Below the pieces are notes generated by a model that worked only from the letters and a program-made list of their open reading frames with translations, ran no database searches and was not told where the DNA came from. A DNA stretch of 64,000 nucleotides from the IMG/VR virus record IMGVR_UViG_3300032116_000065, positions 37,319-101,318 of that record; one strand, given 5' to 3'. This stretch comes from a virus. Position 1 is the stretch's first letter. Every line of letters starts with the position of its first letter. This document shows positions 27,819-35,530 of the stretch, piece after piece. The translations under genes were made by a program, and so were the position numbers.

Positions 27819-28793
27819 TTAGCTGGAAAGTGCTTGTCTCAAGAAACGAATTGTGATTAAATTATTATCTGGGTTATCTGGGAAAAACTTCAATTTGCAA
27901 ATCCCGCCTTCAATAACAACAGAAAACACTCCGAGAGTATAATTCGTAATGAGAATGGCGTATTCAGTCGTATAGACCGTCATGCCATCGTGCATACAGA
28001 ATAACTCTGTGGAATGAATTCCCTCAACACTTTTCGCTTGAATAACATATTTTACAGTAATAAAATCAGCAGCAGGGAATGAATCAATAACAACCTCCGA
28101 ATCCGACGTTGTCGTAACCGTGTTTGCAACTGTAACAGAAGGACCAACAGAGGATACATTTGATGCGATTGGAGCAGTAGTTTGTAAACTTACCCCATCA
28201 AAGTAGATATTTGCCGAGCCTACCTGAAGACCATCTGATCCAAGATGAATCTTTTTATATCGATTTGTAGAATTACCTAAGAAATGGACGTTATCCGAAG
28301 TTGGGATCACGTTTGTAGTGTTTAGATTACCTGTAAGAGTATCGCCCGATTTAGCGACTTTCAGGTCTACATTCGGAACACTAAATGTGATGCTCTGCGG
28401 AACAGTTTGAGCATTGGCTTCAATTACAACATTATTTCCAGACTTAAAGTTGATCGTATCGAGACCAATCGCAGTTAATCTTAGAACATCATCAACTTCC
28501 CAATACTTGAAGGTCGAGCTCGTAACAATACGAACTGTATTATTCGTTTGATCAACTGCATTAAACGCAGATTCCAGATCGAACTGAATAAGATTAACAT
28601 TGGCGATTGTGTTTCCAACAGTATTGTTGGAGGCATAGATTTCTTGGACGGTGAGTTCAAAGACTGGTCCTTGAGGACCTTGTGGACCTTGCGGTCCCTG
28701 AGGACCTTGTGGACCAGTTGCGCCAGTAGGACCTTGTGGACCTTGCGGTCCTGGTGGCATCTCACTGCCAAGAATGTCTGTTAGTGTTGCCAT
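27819..28793 (-). CDS. Short tail fibre with collagen-like N-terminal segment
   Basis: A 324-residue protein: MATLTDILGSEMPPG, a collagen-like stretch ([18 protein letters not shown]), a central fibre part (IPTSDNVHFLGNSTNRYKKI, like phage fibre 'shufflon' heads) and a C-terminal domain (EVVIDSFPAADFITVKYVIQ) homologous to that of the 837-residue fibre. Probably a distal fibre or fibre tip that shares its end domain with the longer one. It is 4 nt from the endolysin gene upstream in transcription, so fibre and lysis genes are co-transcribed. Confidence 0.82.
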   Translation of the reverse strand: MATLTDILGSEMPPGPQGPQGPTGATGPQGPQGPQGPQGPQGPVFELTVQEIYASNNTVGNTIANVNLIQFDLESAFNAVDQTNNTVRIVTSSTFKYWEVDDVLRLTAIGLDTINFKSGNNVVIEANAQTVPQSITFSVPNVDLKVAKSGDTLTGNLNTTNVIPTSDNVHFLGNSTNRYKKIHLGSDGLQVGSANIYFDGVSLQTTAPIASNVSSVGPSVTVANTVTTTSDSEVVIDSFPAADFITVKYVIQAKSVEGIHSTELFCMHDGMTVYTTEYAILITNYTLGVFSVVIEGGICKLKFFPDNPDNNLITIRFLRQALSS

Positions 28794-28796
28794 CTC

Positions 28797-29969
28797 TTAC
28801 GCTATAAATCCTGGCTTGTAAACTGTTTTGCCCTTTTCTGTCAATGCAGTGAGTTTTTGTTTTCTATTTGGTCCTTTAGAAGTATATGATGCATGGACCC
28901 AACCCGAGTTTGGACCTTCTTTTGGATCATAAAATTCTAGAATAATCTGATCAAATTCACAATTCTCAGCAACCCACTTTGCTAGATCTGGATTTGGTAA
29001 ACCATCGATTTCGAAGTCTATGGCTTCTCCATTGCAATGCTGAGACTTGCTGCTTCCGCCGACGGCTGCATTAAGAGCGGGACCACGATAGCCACTGTTA
29101 ATACGAACAGGCTTGCCAAAGTGACGACGAACGGGTTCAAGAATTTTTTCGCAGACGTTTTTGAGGTTTTGAGCATGTTCAGCATTTGGTGTATTATCAA
29201 TTCTCTTACGAATCGCAGTCTCCGATTTTGTGAATTCCTTTAGATTGAAATGTTCAGAGAGTTGCATTTCAGGGGAAACTTTACCAGCAGGAGCCACAGG
29301 TGCTGCTGCTTTTGCTGGTACTGGTGCTACAACTTTTGGTGCTGCTCCAGCAGGTGCGCTTAACTGAGCGAAGTACGTTTTCGTCTTAGTCTTGCGATCT
29401 TCCAAGCCGTGAGTACCACCATTAACTTTTTTACTAACGGATAATATCGTAGCATCATTCACTCCTTGATCACAGATGCTCCAGAGTTTGTTTCGTTCGA
29501 AGAAAAACATTGCAGATTCGAATGCTAACTCAGTGGCAACGAGATCTGGGTTTGTCATTACATCTGGGCGATTGCAATACTTTGAGAAAGCAAGATAGTT
29601 GTCCTTGCCTGTCAATTGTAGTGCACCGCGACCACGATACTTCCAACCATCACCTGATGCTTCTGGTCCATTACCCATGCGTGATGCATAAACTCTATTT
29701 GCGATTCTTTCTGGCTTGCGCTCATATTGTAAAGCAATGGAATCTGTTGGAAAATATTTACCGAAAATACCACGGAGACCTTTGGCTCCATAGTTTAAAT
29801 TCTCAGTAAACGCCTTAAAGCCACCAGTCTCATGAGCAGTTTGCCCAAAGAAGTGTGCTGCTCTGGTTGGTGATAATTTATAGTAAGCGGCTGCAGCGCG
29901 TAGAGTTCCTGGACCCCATGCACCGTCAGCTGTTACTCCAATTTTCTTTTGTAATGCCGCTAAACTCAT
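28797..29969 (-). CDS. Endolysin: peptidoglycan-binding-like, GH19 and M15 peptidase domains
   Basis: A 390-residue cell-wall hydrolase with three parts. Residues 1-31 look like a peptidoglycan-binding repeat (LQKKIGVTADGAWGPGTLRA). Residues 32-205 are a GH19 chitinase/lysozyme-like domain: AHETGGF (Glu47 as likely acid) and YRGRGALQLTGKDNY. An Ala/Pro linker (about 207-235) leads to an M15-type DD- or LD-peptidase with SQHCNGEAIDF (His311, Asp318) and a distal WVH (His359) as zinc ligands. Thus it could cut both glycan strands and peptide stems of murein. It lies beside the holin-like and lipoprotein genes, and no signal peptide is visible, so export by the holin is expected. Confidence 0.92.
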   Translation of the reverse strand: MSLAALQKKIGVTADGAWGPGTLRAAAAYYKLSPTRAAHFFGQTAHETGGFKAFTENLNYGAKGLRGIFGKYFPTDSIALQYERKPERIANRVYASRMGNGPEASGDGWKYRGRGALQLTGKDNYLAFSKYCNRPDVMTNPDLVATELAFESAMFFFERNKLWSICDQGVNDATILSVSKKVNGGTHGLEDRKTKTKTYFAQLSAPAGAAPKVVAPVPAKAAAPVAPAGKVSPEMQLSEHFNLKEFTKSETAIRKRIDNTPNAEHAQNLKNVCEKILEPVRRHFGKPVRINSGYRGPALNAAVGGSSKSQHCNGEAIDFEIDGLPNPDLAKWVAENCEFDQIILEFYDPKEGPNSGWVHASYTSKGPNRKQKLTALTEKGKTVYKPGFIA

Positions 29970-29977
29970 AAATCACC

Positions 29978-30388
29978 TCAGGCAATATGATCTTCTTCAT
30001 CGTCTGCTGCAGCAACAGCAGTGGCTCCAGCAGCACCGACAGCAGCAGCAACAACTAATGGTGCAAGTTCTGTTGGAGGTTCTGGGACTAGATCAGCAGG
30101 AGTAATTTCGAGTGGTTCTGGAGCCTTTGGTGCTTCAGGCATATCTTGTTTTTCACTCTTACCTAACATGATACCTGATAGGATACCTGTCAAAAATGTT
30201 GCGATTGGTGTAATTAACTCAAAAAACTTTGCGTCATTTGGCGATTGCTGCATTGGCTGTGTGACAAAGATAAGTGAGTAGAGAACTACAAACACAATTC
30301 CTGTCAATGTAAATGCCAATGATAGACCGACCGTGAATTTCAATCGAGCCATCAATTCTGATTCAGTATAACGTGGACCCTTAAACAT
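29978..30388 (-). CDS. Probable holin or small inner-membrane protein
   Basis: A 136-residue protein with transmembrane helices at about residues 17-42 (LSLAFTLTGIVFVVLYSLIF) and 56-76 (FFELITPIATFLTGILSGIM), a Pro/Glu-rich hydrophilic section (EAPKAPEPLEITPADLVPEP) and a hydrophobic Ala/Val segment near the C-terminus (VVAAAVGAAGATAVAAA) followed by DDEEDHIA. The position next to the endolysin and a lipoprotein makes a holin the best guess, but membrane topology alone does not prove it. Confidence 0.7.
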   Translation of the reverse strand: MFKGPRYTESELMARLKFTVGLSLAFTLTGIVFVVLYSLIFVTQPMQQSPNDAKFFELITPIATFLTGILSGIMLGKSEKQDMPEAPKAPEPLEITPADLVPEPPTELAPLVVAAAVGAAGATAVAAADDEEDHIA

Positions 30389-30390
30389 AA

Positions 30391-30639
30391 TTATTCTCCT
30401 GTAGTTTCACAATTACAATCTGCAGCAGGTGCTGCTGGTTCTTCAACTGGAGTTTGCTCAACAACTGGTTGTGGTGGCAAACCATTTAATGTATCATAAC
30501 ACATGCCATCGGCTTCGCATATTGGGCGATTGCATTCTGCTTTATCTTTATTCTCTGGATCTTGACATGGATATCTATATGTATCTTCACACCCAAGTAG
30601 GGTAAATGACAAAGCAAGTAAGAAAGCGATTTTTTTCAT
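30391..30639 (-). CDS. Small lipoprotein (possible outer spanin)
   Basis: An 82-residue protein with a clean lipoprotein signal: MKK, hydrophobic stretch, then lipobox LLGC with the acylated Cys17. The mature part is rich in Cys (seven after the lipobox, including CNRPICEADGMCYD and CNCETTGE) and Pro/Glu. It lies 2 nt from the holin-like gene, as outer-spanin lipoproteins often do, but no obvious inner spanin partner is in the window. Alternative: an envelope-modifying lipoprotein expressed late. Confidence 0.75.
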   Translation of the reverse strand: MKKIAFLLALSFTLLGCEDTYRYPCQDPENKDKAECNRPICEADGMCYDTLNGLPPQPVVEQTPVEEPAAPAADCNCETTGE

Positions 30640-30640
30640 T

Positions 30641-31003
30641 TCATTTCTTCCCGTGCTTCAGAAAAAACATTGCGCCAGTGATCTCATCTTGAACAATTAT
30701 TCCAGAAGATGGATTTTGCGCGGCGAAATCACGAACATCCTCACCCAACGAACCAGAGACATAGGATGTATAGTGCTTGAACTTTTTCTTTCCCAAGACT
30801 GCCTTTTGATAGTCTTCAGAACGAACTTTGAATACTGGAATTCCACCAAACATATCATGTGGTGTGATGCGACGAAGCATCTTTTTCTTTTTACCTAAAC
30901 CAACTGGAGTTTGCTCTGCTGGAGTTGCTGTTGGCATTCCTGCTACAGCGCCACTACCGACACTCATTGCAATTGATTCATTGAATTCGTTAAACTTTTT
31001 CAT
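30641..31003 (-). CDS. Hypothetical protein with possible capsid-targeting N-terminus
   Basis: A 120-residue basic protein beginning MKKFNEFNESIAM, which resembles the N-terminal targeting peptide of T4 internal head proteins (MKTYQEFIAE type). The middle (GLGKKKKMLRRITPHDMFGG) is strongly basic, and the C-terminus is globular (NPSSGIIVQDEITGAMFFLK). Unlike the related 152-residue gene the P3 position of the putative cleavage site is Phe rather than Ile or Leu. Function unknown; a packaged or internal-head protein is possible. Confidence 0.65.
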   Translation of the reverse strand: MKKFNEFNESIAMSVGSGAVAGMPTATPAEQTPVGLGKKKKMLRRITPHDMFGGIPVFKVRSEDYQKAVLGKKKFKHYTSYVSGSLGEDVRDFAAQNPSSGIIVQDEITGAMFFLKHGKK

Positions 31004-31027
31004 TACTTGATTTTGTCTTTATTTTCT

Positions 31028-31033
31028 ATTATA
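31028..31033 (-). promoter_or_regulatory. -10-like box in the gap after the DUF7207-like gene
   Basis: In the 50-nt gap 31004-31053 the minus strand has TATAAT at 31028-31033. No good -35 at 17 nt was found. It may start a transcript of the 120-residue gene and the lysis genes; low confidence. Confidence 0.3.
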
Positions 31034-31053
31034 ATCAGTATGTCCGCTATGAA

Positions 31054-31443
31054 CTAAAGATCTCTTAGAACACTTACAATTCTATTGTCTAATTCAATAT
31101 CACTTGAGATTATGTCTTCACCTCTTATCCCTTGTATCACCTTTGGCATCGCTGATGTGTAAACGAGAAACGTTTTAAGAGCACTATAATCTTTTTCATC
31201 AATACATAAAAATAACATTCTAGTACACGGTATAATGCCAAAAACATTTTGAGCAACTACAAGATGATTAAGAATAAGTCTTTCCTTCAACTCTCCTGTA
31301 ATTCTATATCGATGCAGTAATCGCTTTATATAACGAAGTTTTTTATAATCTTCATCGAACTCACTATCAATGCAGTTTGGCTTATCATAGCACTTGGCTG
31401 CATATAATAAAATATTCGATTCATTCAATTCATCAAAAAACAT
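31054..31443 (-). CDS. Conserved phage protein (DUF7207-like)
   Basis: A 129-residue protein starting MFFDELNESNILLYAAKCYD with RYIKRLLHRYRITGELKERL and NHLVVAQNVFGIIPCTRMLF. I recognise this pattern from many T4-like phages of different hosts, usually annotated as hypothetical or a domain of unknown function. It is mostly helical, without membrane or signal segment. Conservation and its place beside virion-like genes suggest a core function, not identified. Confidence 0.72.
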   Translation of the reverse strand: MFFDELNESNILLYAAKCYDKPNCIDSEFDEDYKKLRYIKRLLHRYRITGELKERLILNHLVVAQNVFGIIPCTRMLFLCIDEKDYSALKTFLVYTSAMPKVIQGIRGEDIISSDIELDNRIVSVLRDL

Positions 31444-31446
31444 ATA

Positions 31447-31905
31447 TTAGTATTCGTCGCTATTGCCTGCGTCATCATCTCTCTTGCGATAGGTATTTGG
31501 TGGAATAAGCATTGCTTCTCTCTCACCAGCCAAGTCCTCAACAGACATGCCCATCAAATCTTGCAATTCATCACTTGAAACGACTTGCGCATAACCATCA
31601 ACAAATCCATCTTCTTCATGCGTATCGTATACAATGTAAAGATGAAACCCACTAGTGCCAAGAGAGTATACTAACTCAGCACCAAGATTCATGAATTCAG
31701 GTGTTGCTGATTGAGGAATCTGAATTCCATAACGCTCACAAACACCACGCAACTGCGCTAAAAACACAGGAGCATTTTGATATGGCTTCAATGTGAGATT
31801 ATCGAGCTCATCATTGAATGCTTCCATATTTTCTGAGAGTCTGCGACTATCGGTATCAATAGTATCGTCAACACTTTCGTTTATAAATTGTTTGAACTTC
31901 AGCAT
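31447..31905 (-). CDS. Hypothetical protein with T4-type capsid-targeting N-terminus
   Basis: A 152-residue acidic protein beginning MLKFKQFINESVDDT. The first ten residues match the plan of the T4 capsid-targeting sequence, with an I-N-E cleavage site for a prohead protease of the gp21 type (known preference: Ile/Leu-x-Glu). The remainder (GAELVYSLGTSGFHLYIVYD, then VSSDELQDLMGMSVEDLAGE) has no recognised domain. The basic/acidic balance and N-terminal motif suggest a protein packaged in the capsid, possibly injected (inference). Confidence 0.68.
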   Translation of the reverse strand: MLKFKQFINESVDDTIDTDSRRLSENMEAFNDELDNLTLKPYQNAPVFLAQLRGVCERYGIQIPQSATPEFMNLGAELVYSLGTSGFHLYIVYDTHEEDGFVDGYAQVVSSDELQDLMGMSVEDLAGEREAMLIPPNTYRKRDDDAGNSDEY

Positions 31906-31908
31906 TGA

Positions 31909-33789
31909 TCAATCCTTATAACTGTCTAGATCAAGAGTTGGTTTTAGATCAATTTTATTCACTTTACCTTTTGCTGCTTTGATCATTTTGTCAGCAGCTT
32001 TTACTTTCTTATTTACCACTTTCATAGAACCTGGATCTACTGCCTCTTTCTTCATCTCTCTTCGTTTTAGAGCAGCAAGAGTTCCTGCCTGCACTGGTTT
32101 TTCAACCTTAGAAAGAGCATCAGACTTGGCTTGAGCAGCACGAACAGCGGGTGACATCTTGTATCCAGCATCACGCTTGTCTGAATCAACGCCATGTCGT
32201 AGATCCATTGCTTTCATTGAAGCGCGCATACCGTACATTACAGATTTGCCTTCTTTTGATGCTTCTGAGATTTCAACTTCTTCGAAATAATCTTTCATAT
32301 GTTTTTCAGTGTCTTTTTTAGTCTGATTTGGACCAAGACCACCGAGTTTTGTCATGCGACGAATATACTTCTTAGAAGCAGCACCAGCACGAGCATTCTT
32401 ATCTCGATTCAAAAAGTTCTTGACATCAGATGACTTTGGACGAGCAGCAGCCTCTGGATCAAAACGCATGTTGGCTTCATCAACCTGCTCGACATCTTCT
32501 TTCTTTATCGCTCTAACATATCCAGTGTCCATGTGTTTGATTGGGGCATAACCAATATCTTTATTGAATCCTTTGACACCTGGCTCACCTGTGATTTTGC
32601 GACGCTCTTTTGCTGCTTGAGCGAGACGATCTCTGGCATCTGATGCCGAGAACGACCATGGTCGGATTTTGACATTTGATTTCCTAATCAAACCTCTTTC
32701 AGCATCAACAATACGAACAGCTTCGTCTGTTTGCTCGACTTCTTCATTTGCGATGGCTCTTCTTGCTGCCGCTTTTTGTGCAGTGGTAAGACCTGCGCCC
32801 TTGCCGAATTTCCTTACATTTGATCTGTTGCGATAAAGAAGTGTTTTTAGTTTCTCTTTCTTTGTTTTCTTGGCTTCATCAACCTGCTCGGCTTCTTCCT
32901 TCACATCTTTCTTCTTCATTCTCATGAGATTATCATGGAATGCTGAAGCCTTGACTGGATCAGTTTTTGCAAGTTTATCAAAGATCTTTTTGTTGTTTTT
33001 ATCAACTTCAGATTGTGTGCCTAAACGCCACTCTGCTTTCCAGTAAGATGGCTTGAGTTTCTTTTGGGCTTCATCAACCTGTTCGGCTTCTTCGCCCATC
33101 TGAACTAAACTTCTGCTCACATCGCCAATTTTCTTTTTAGTTTTTGCTGTATCCAAACCGTATTTCTTTTGGTGAGCGTGAACTGCTTTCAAATACGATA
33201 GATGCATTTTCATTGCATCTTTTCCGCCAGTCATTGAACCCTTTTCCATGCTCTGGACTTTTTGCCAATCAGCGGCTTGGTCTTCGTTTACTGATTCGAC
33301 TTCTTCTTTCTTCAACTCTTTCGCACGACGCTCAGAGGCTGGCATTTCTTGATCCTGCTTTCTTTGCAATTCAGCAGCACGCTTATCTGATGCTGGAACT
33401 TGACCTGACGCACCAATATCATGCAATCGCTGTGCAAGTGCTGGGCGTTCTTGAGCAAGTTGAGCCACTGACTTTGTTGTGTCAGTGTGAGCCTTTGCGC
33501 CCATGGAAGCAAGCGCCATTGCACCAACGGCAAGTGCTTTTGCAATCTTTCCTTCTTCAAGTTCAGTTTCTTCTGAAATCAATGCACTTGTTGATTCTTC
33601 AATTTTCTGCTCAACAATGTTTGCAGATTGAATACGAAATCCAAGTGAACGCTGCTGATTTGCAGCACGATTCAAGGCTTCGTCAGCACTTTGAGCCTCA
33701 ACAACACGATTGACTGTTTCAACGCGACGTCGCAAAGAAACATGTTCGTGAGAAGGATTGGTGTATTTGAGTTCGACTACATGTTTCAT
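31909..33789 (-). CDS. Large modular protein with acidic EEVEQVDEA linkers
   Basis: A 626-residue protein. Basic, Lys/Arg/Ala-rich modules of 45-75 residues alternate with a short acidic motif: EEAEQVDEA at 233-241 and 298-306, EEVEQTDEA at 349-357, EDVEQVDEA at 431-439, with weaker forms at about 161-170 and 503-510. Module examples: KLKTLLYRNRSNVRKFGKGA and NFLNRDKNARAGAASKKYIR. This motif recurs in the neighbouring 486-residue protein, and similar proteins occur in marine T4-like phages. A capsid-internal or DNA-associated polyprotein is an inference; the motif may be a processing or binding site. Confidence 0.72.
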   Translation of the reverse strand: MKHVVELKYTNPSHEHVSLRRRVETVNRVVEAQSADEALNRAANQQRSLGFRIQSANIVEQKIEESTSALISEETELEEGKIAKALAVGAMALASMGAKAHTDTTKSVAQLAQERPALAQRLHDIGASGQVPASDKRAAELQRKQDQEMPASERRAKELKKEEVESVNEDQAADWQKVQSMEKGSMTGGKDAMKMHLSYLKAVHAHQKKYGLDTAKTKKKIGDVSRSLVQMGEEAEQVDEAQKKLKPSYWKAEWRLGTQSEVDKNNKKIFDKLAKTDPVKASAFHDNLMRMKKKDVKEEAEQVDEAKKTKKEKLKTLLYRNRSNVRKFGKGAGLTTAQKAAARRAIANEEVEQTDEAVRIVDAERGLIRKSNVKIRPWSFSASDARDRLAQAAKERRKITGEPGVKGFNKDIGYAPIKHMDTGYVRAIKKEDVEQVDEANMRFDPEAAARPKSSDVKNFLNRDKNARAGAASKKYIRRMTKLGGLGPNQTKKDTEKHMKDYFEEVEISEASKEGKSVMYGMRASMKAMDLRHGVDSDKRDAGYKMSPAVRAAQAKSDALSKVEKPVQAGTLAALKRREMKKEAVDPGSMKVVNKKVKAADKMIKAAKGKVNKIDLKPTLDLDSYKD

Positions 33790-33790
33790 A

Positions 33791-35251
33791 TTACTTACCC
33801 ATCTTCTTTGCAGCGGCTGATTTGAGTCTTGCCTTGATTACATCACCATATGTGATTTTTGTTTTATCGCCGTGATGCGCAGCGAGTGCCTTTTCCTTTG
33901 GAGTTACAGCAACAGTGCCTTCACCTTCTGTTACGACTTCTTCGCGCATTCCTGCTTCTCGCTCAGCGCCAAGTTTTGCGGCAACAGCCATCTCACGACG
34001 CTTTGCCATGCTCTTTCCTTTGAACTGAGGTGCCTTTGATTTATAGAAGTCTTTCACAACATCACCCATCTTGGCTTTTGCCAAATTCATTTTCTCATCA
34101 ATCTGTTCGACTTCTTCGTTCATCTCACCTTGCATATAATTTGATGCAGTTGAAATGTAATCTTCAGCAAGAGTAATCTTGCTCTGTACCCACTCAGGAA
34201 GATTTGTATTTTCTTCGAGCATATCATGCATACGCTTTGAGTTTGCCATGATACTACGAAGTTGAGACTTTGCCATATCTCCTTCGTAATCATACTCGCC
34301 GACGTCTGCTGCATCTTTGACTGCCTCATTGACATCTTCTTTTTGCATGGTCTTTTCCATTGATTTATGAATTGCAGAGACGCCACCCTTCATAGCCTTG
34401 CGAGCAAGTGAACGAACGTAGCGATATCCTGCTGGTTGTTTTCCTGGTGGCATTTTTGGTTTCTCCTTGACTGGACCGCCGATAACTGCTTCAGCTTCTT
34501 TCTTTGTGACTTCGTCGAGTTCAACTGACTCAGTGGCAAATTTTTCTTTTTTACTTGGTGTGAGCATTTTGTTTAGTAATCCTGCACGAGCCAACCCAAG
34601 ATTTTTACCAATCTGATTTCTCATGACATGTTTGCCACCTGCGGCTTTTGCAACTGTTGTATCGTGTTTTGATGCCAATGCTGTTCCTGCTCTAAATTTG
34701 GCTTTTTGTGGCTTATATACAGTAACCTTTCCACCTCTTTCTAGAAATTTTGTGACATCTGATGCGATATCAACAGAGGAAGGTTTCTTGATGACTTTAT
34801 CCATCATACGACTAACTTCGCCAATCATTTCTTTATCAACTGATTCTTTTTTGAGTTTGAGTGATCGTGGACCAACTTTCTTTGCTTTCTCTGACTCATA
34901 TGGATCTAGTGAAACTTTTGGGTTATATCCTGCTTTGATTCCAGCAACGATACCCTTTGCCGTTGACATATTTGATCCAGCCATAGAACTATGCCCACCA
35001 GAACCAGCAGCACCGATTGGTTGACGACCGCCCTTTGCCATATAAGCCTTTTGTTTTGCAGCATTGATGGCGCGAACAGAATTTGGTTCGACAGCAATTT
35101 CTTTTCTTGGTGCAACTTTTACACGTTTTGCTGCTGCAGCAGATCTGCCGCCAGCATCATCAGGCATCGCCATATTATTTTTCTTATACCAAGCCTTTTG
35201 TGCAGCCTTTGACATCTTGTGCAAGAGTGCTGGAACTTTTACGTCTGCCAT
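33791..35251 (-). CDS. Modular basic protein related to the 626-residue neighbour
   Basis: A 486-residue protein. N-terminus MADVKVPALLHKMSKAAQKA is basic with KKNNMAMPDDAGGRSAAAAK. It shares the acidic punctuation of the neighbour (ESVELDEVTKKEA, EDVNEAVKDAADV, EEVEQIDEKMNLA, REEVVTEGEGTVA) between Lys/Ala-rich stretches such as KQPAGYRYVRSLARKAMKGG. A small conserved segment (AVTPKEKALAAHHGDKTKIT) precedes the C-terminus. Stop and start touch the adjacent genes (one base apart), so it is translationally linked to the cupin gene upstream. Confidence 0.7.
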   Translation of the reverse strand: MADVKVPALLHKMSKAAQKAWYKKNNMAMPDDAGGRSAAAAKRVKVAPRKEIAVEPNSVRAINAAKQKAYMAKGGRQPIGAAGSGGHSSMAGSNMSTAKGIVAGIKAGYNPKVSLDPYESEKAKKVGPRSLKLKKESVDKEMIGEVSRMMDKVIKKPSSVDIASDVTKFLERGGKVTVYKPQKAKFRAGTALASKHDTTVAKAAGGKHVMRNQIGKNLGLARAGLLNKMLTPSKKEKFATESVELDEVTKKEAEAVIGGPVKEKPKMPPGKQPAGYRYVRSLARKAMKGGVSAIHKSMEKTMQKEDVNEAVKDAADVGEYDYEGDMAKSQLRSIMANSKRMHDMLEENTNLPEWVQSKITLAEDYISTASNYMQGEMNEEVEQIDEKMNLAKAKMGDVVKDFYKSKAPQFKGKSMAKRREMAVAAKLGAEREAGMREEVVTEGEGTVAVTPKEKALAAHHGDKTKITYGDVIKARLKSAAAKKMGK

Positions 35252-35530
35252 TTAGAATTCCTCGATCTTTACTGTAAGATCTGTTGTCCCACGTTTTAGT
35301 CTATGAAAGGTTTTTGCGGGAATAAAAAACCTATCGCCCTTGTATAACTTTTCTGGTAACTTATCGTCAAACTGGATCTCCCAGCCACTACCCTCTAATA
35401 CTTCTATAAATCTACCATTTTCATCACGATGCCAAGCCAACTCTTCATTCAACACATCATGTTTGAAGGTTCGTATAAAGGACCAATTATTTAGTTTTTG
35501 ATCCTCATATGGCTTATTTTCTACCACCAT
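35252..35530 (-). CDS. Small cupin-fold protein
   Basis: A 92-residue single-domain cupin: WHRDENGRFIEVLEGSGWEI gives the first cupin motif (His plus Glu) and KGDRFFIPAKTFHRLKRG the second (P-x-x-x-x-H). Cupins bind a metal or sugar. The substrate is unknown; phage homologues of this size lie in virion clusters of T4-like phages. The start overlaps the end of the 910-residue gene by 10 nt. It might act with the nucleotidyltransferase module next door, but nothing in the sequence shows this. Confidence 0.78.
   Translation of the reverse strand: MVVENKPYEDQKLNNWSFIRTFKHDVLNEELAWHRDENGRFIEVLEGSGWEIQFDDKLPEKLYKGDRFFIPAKTFHRLKRGTTDLTVKIEEF

Noticed and set aside
1-28793. Diversity-generating retroelement in the fibre block
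   Set aside because: No reverse transcriptase, no template/variable repeat pair with adenine-biased changes was seen in the window.
33144-33713. Plus-strand frame of 189 codons opposite the 626-residue gene
   Set aside because: Antisense to a Lys/Ala-rich modular gene; no ribosome binding site and no recognisable protein pattern.
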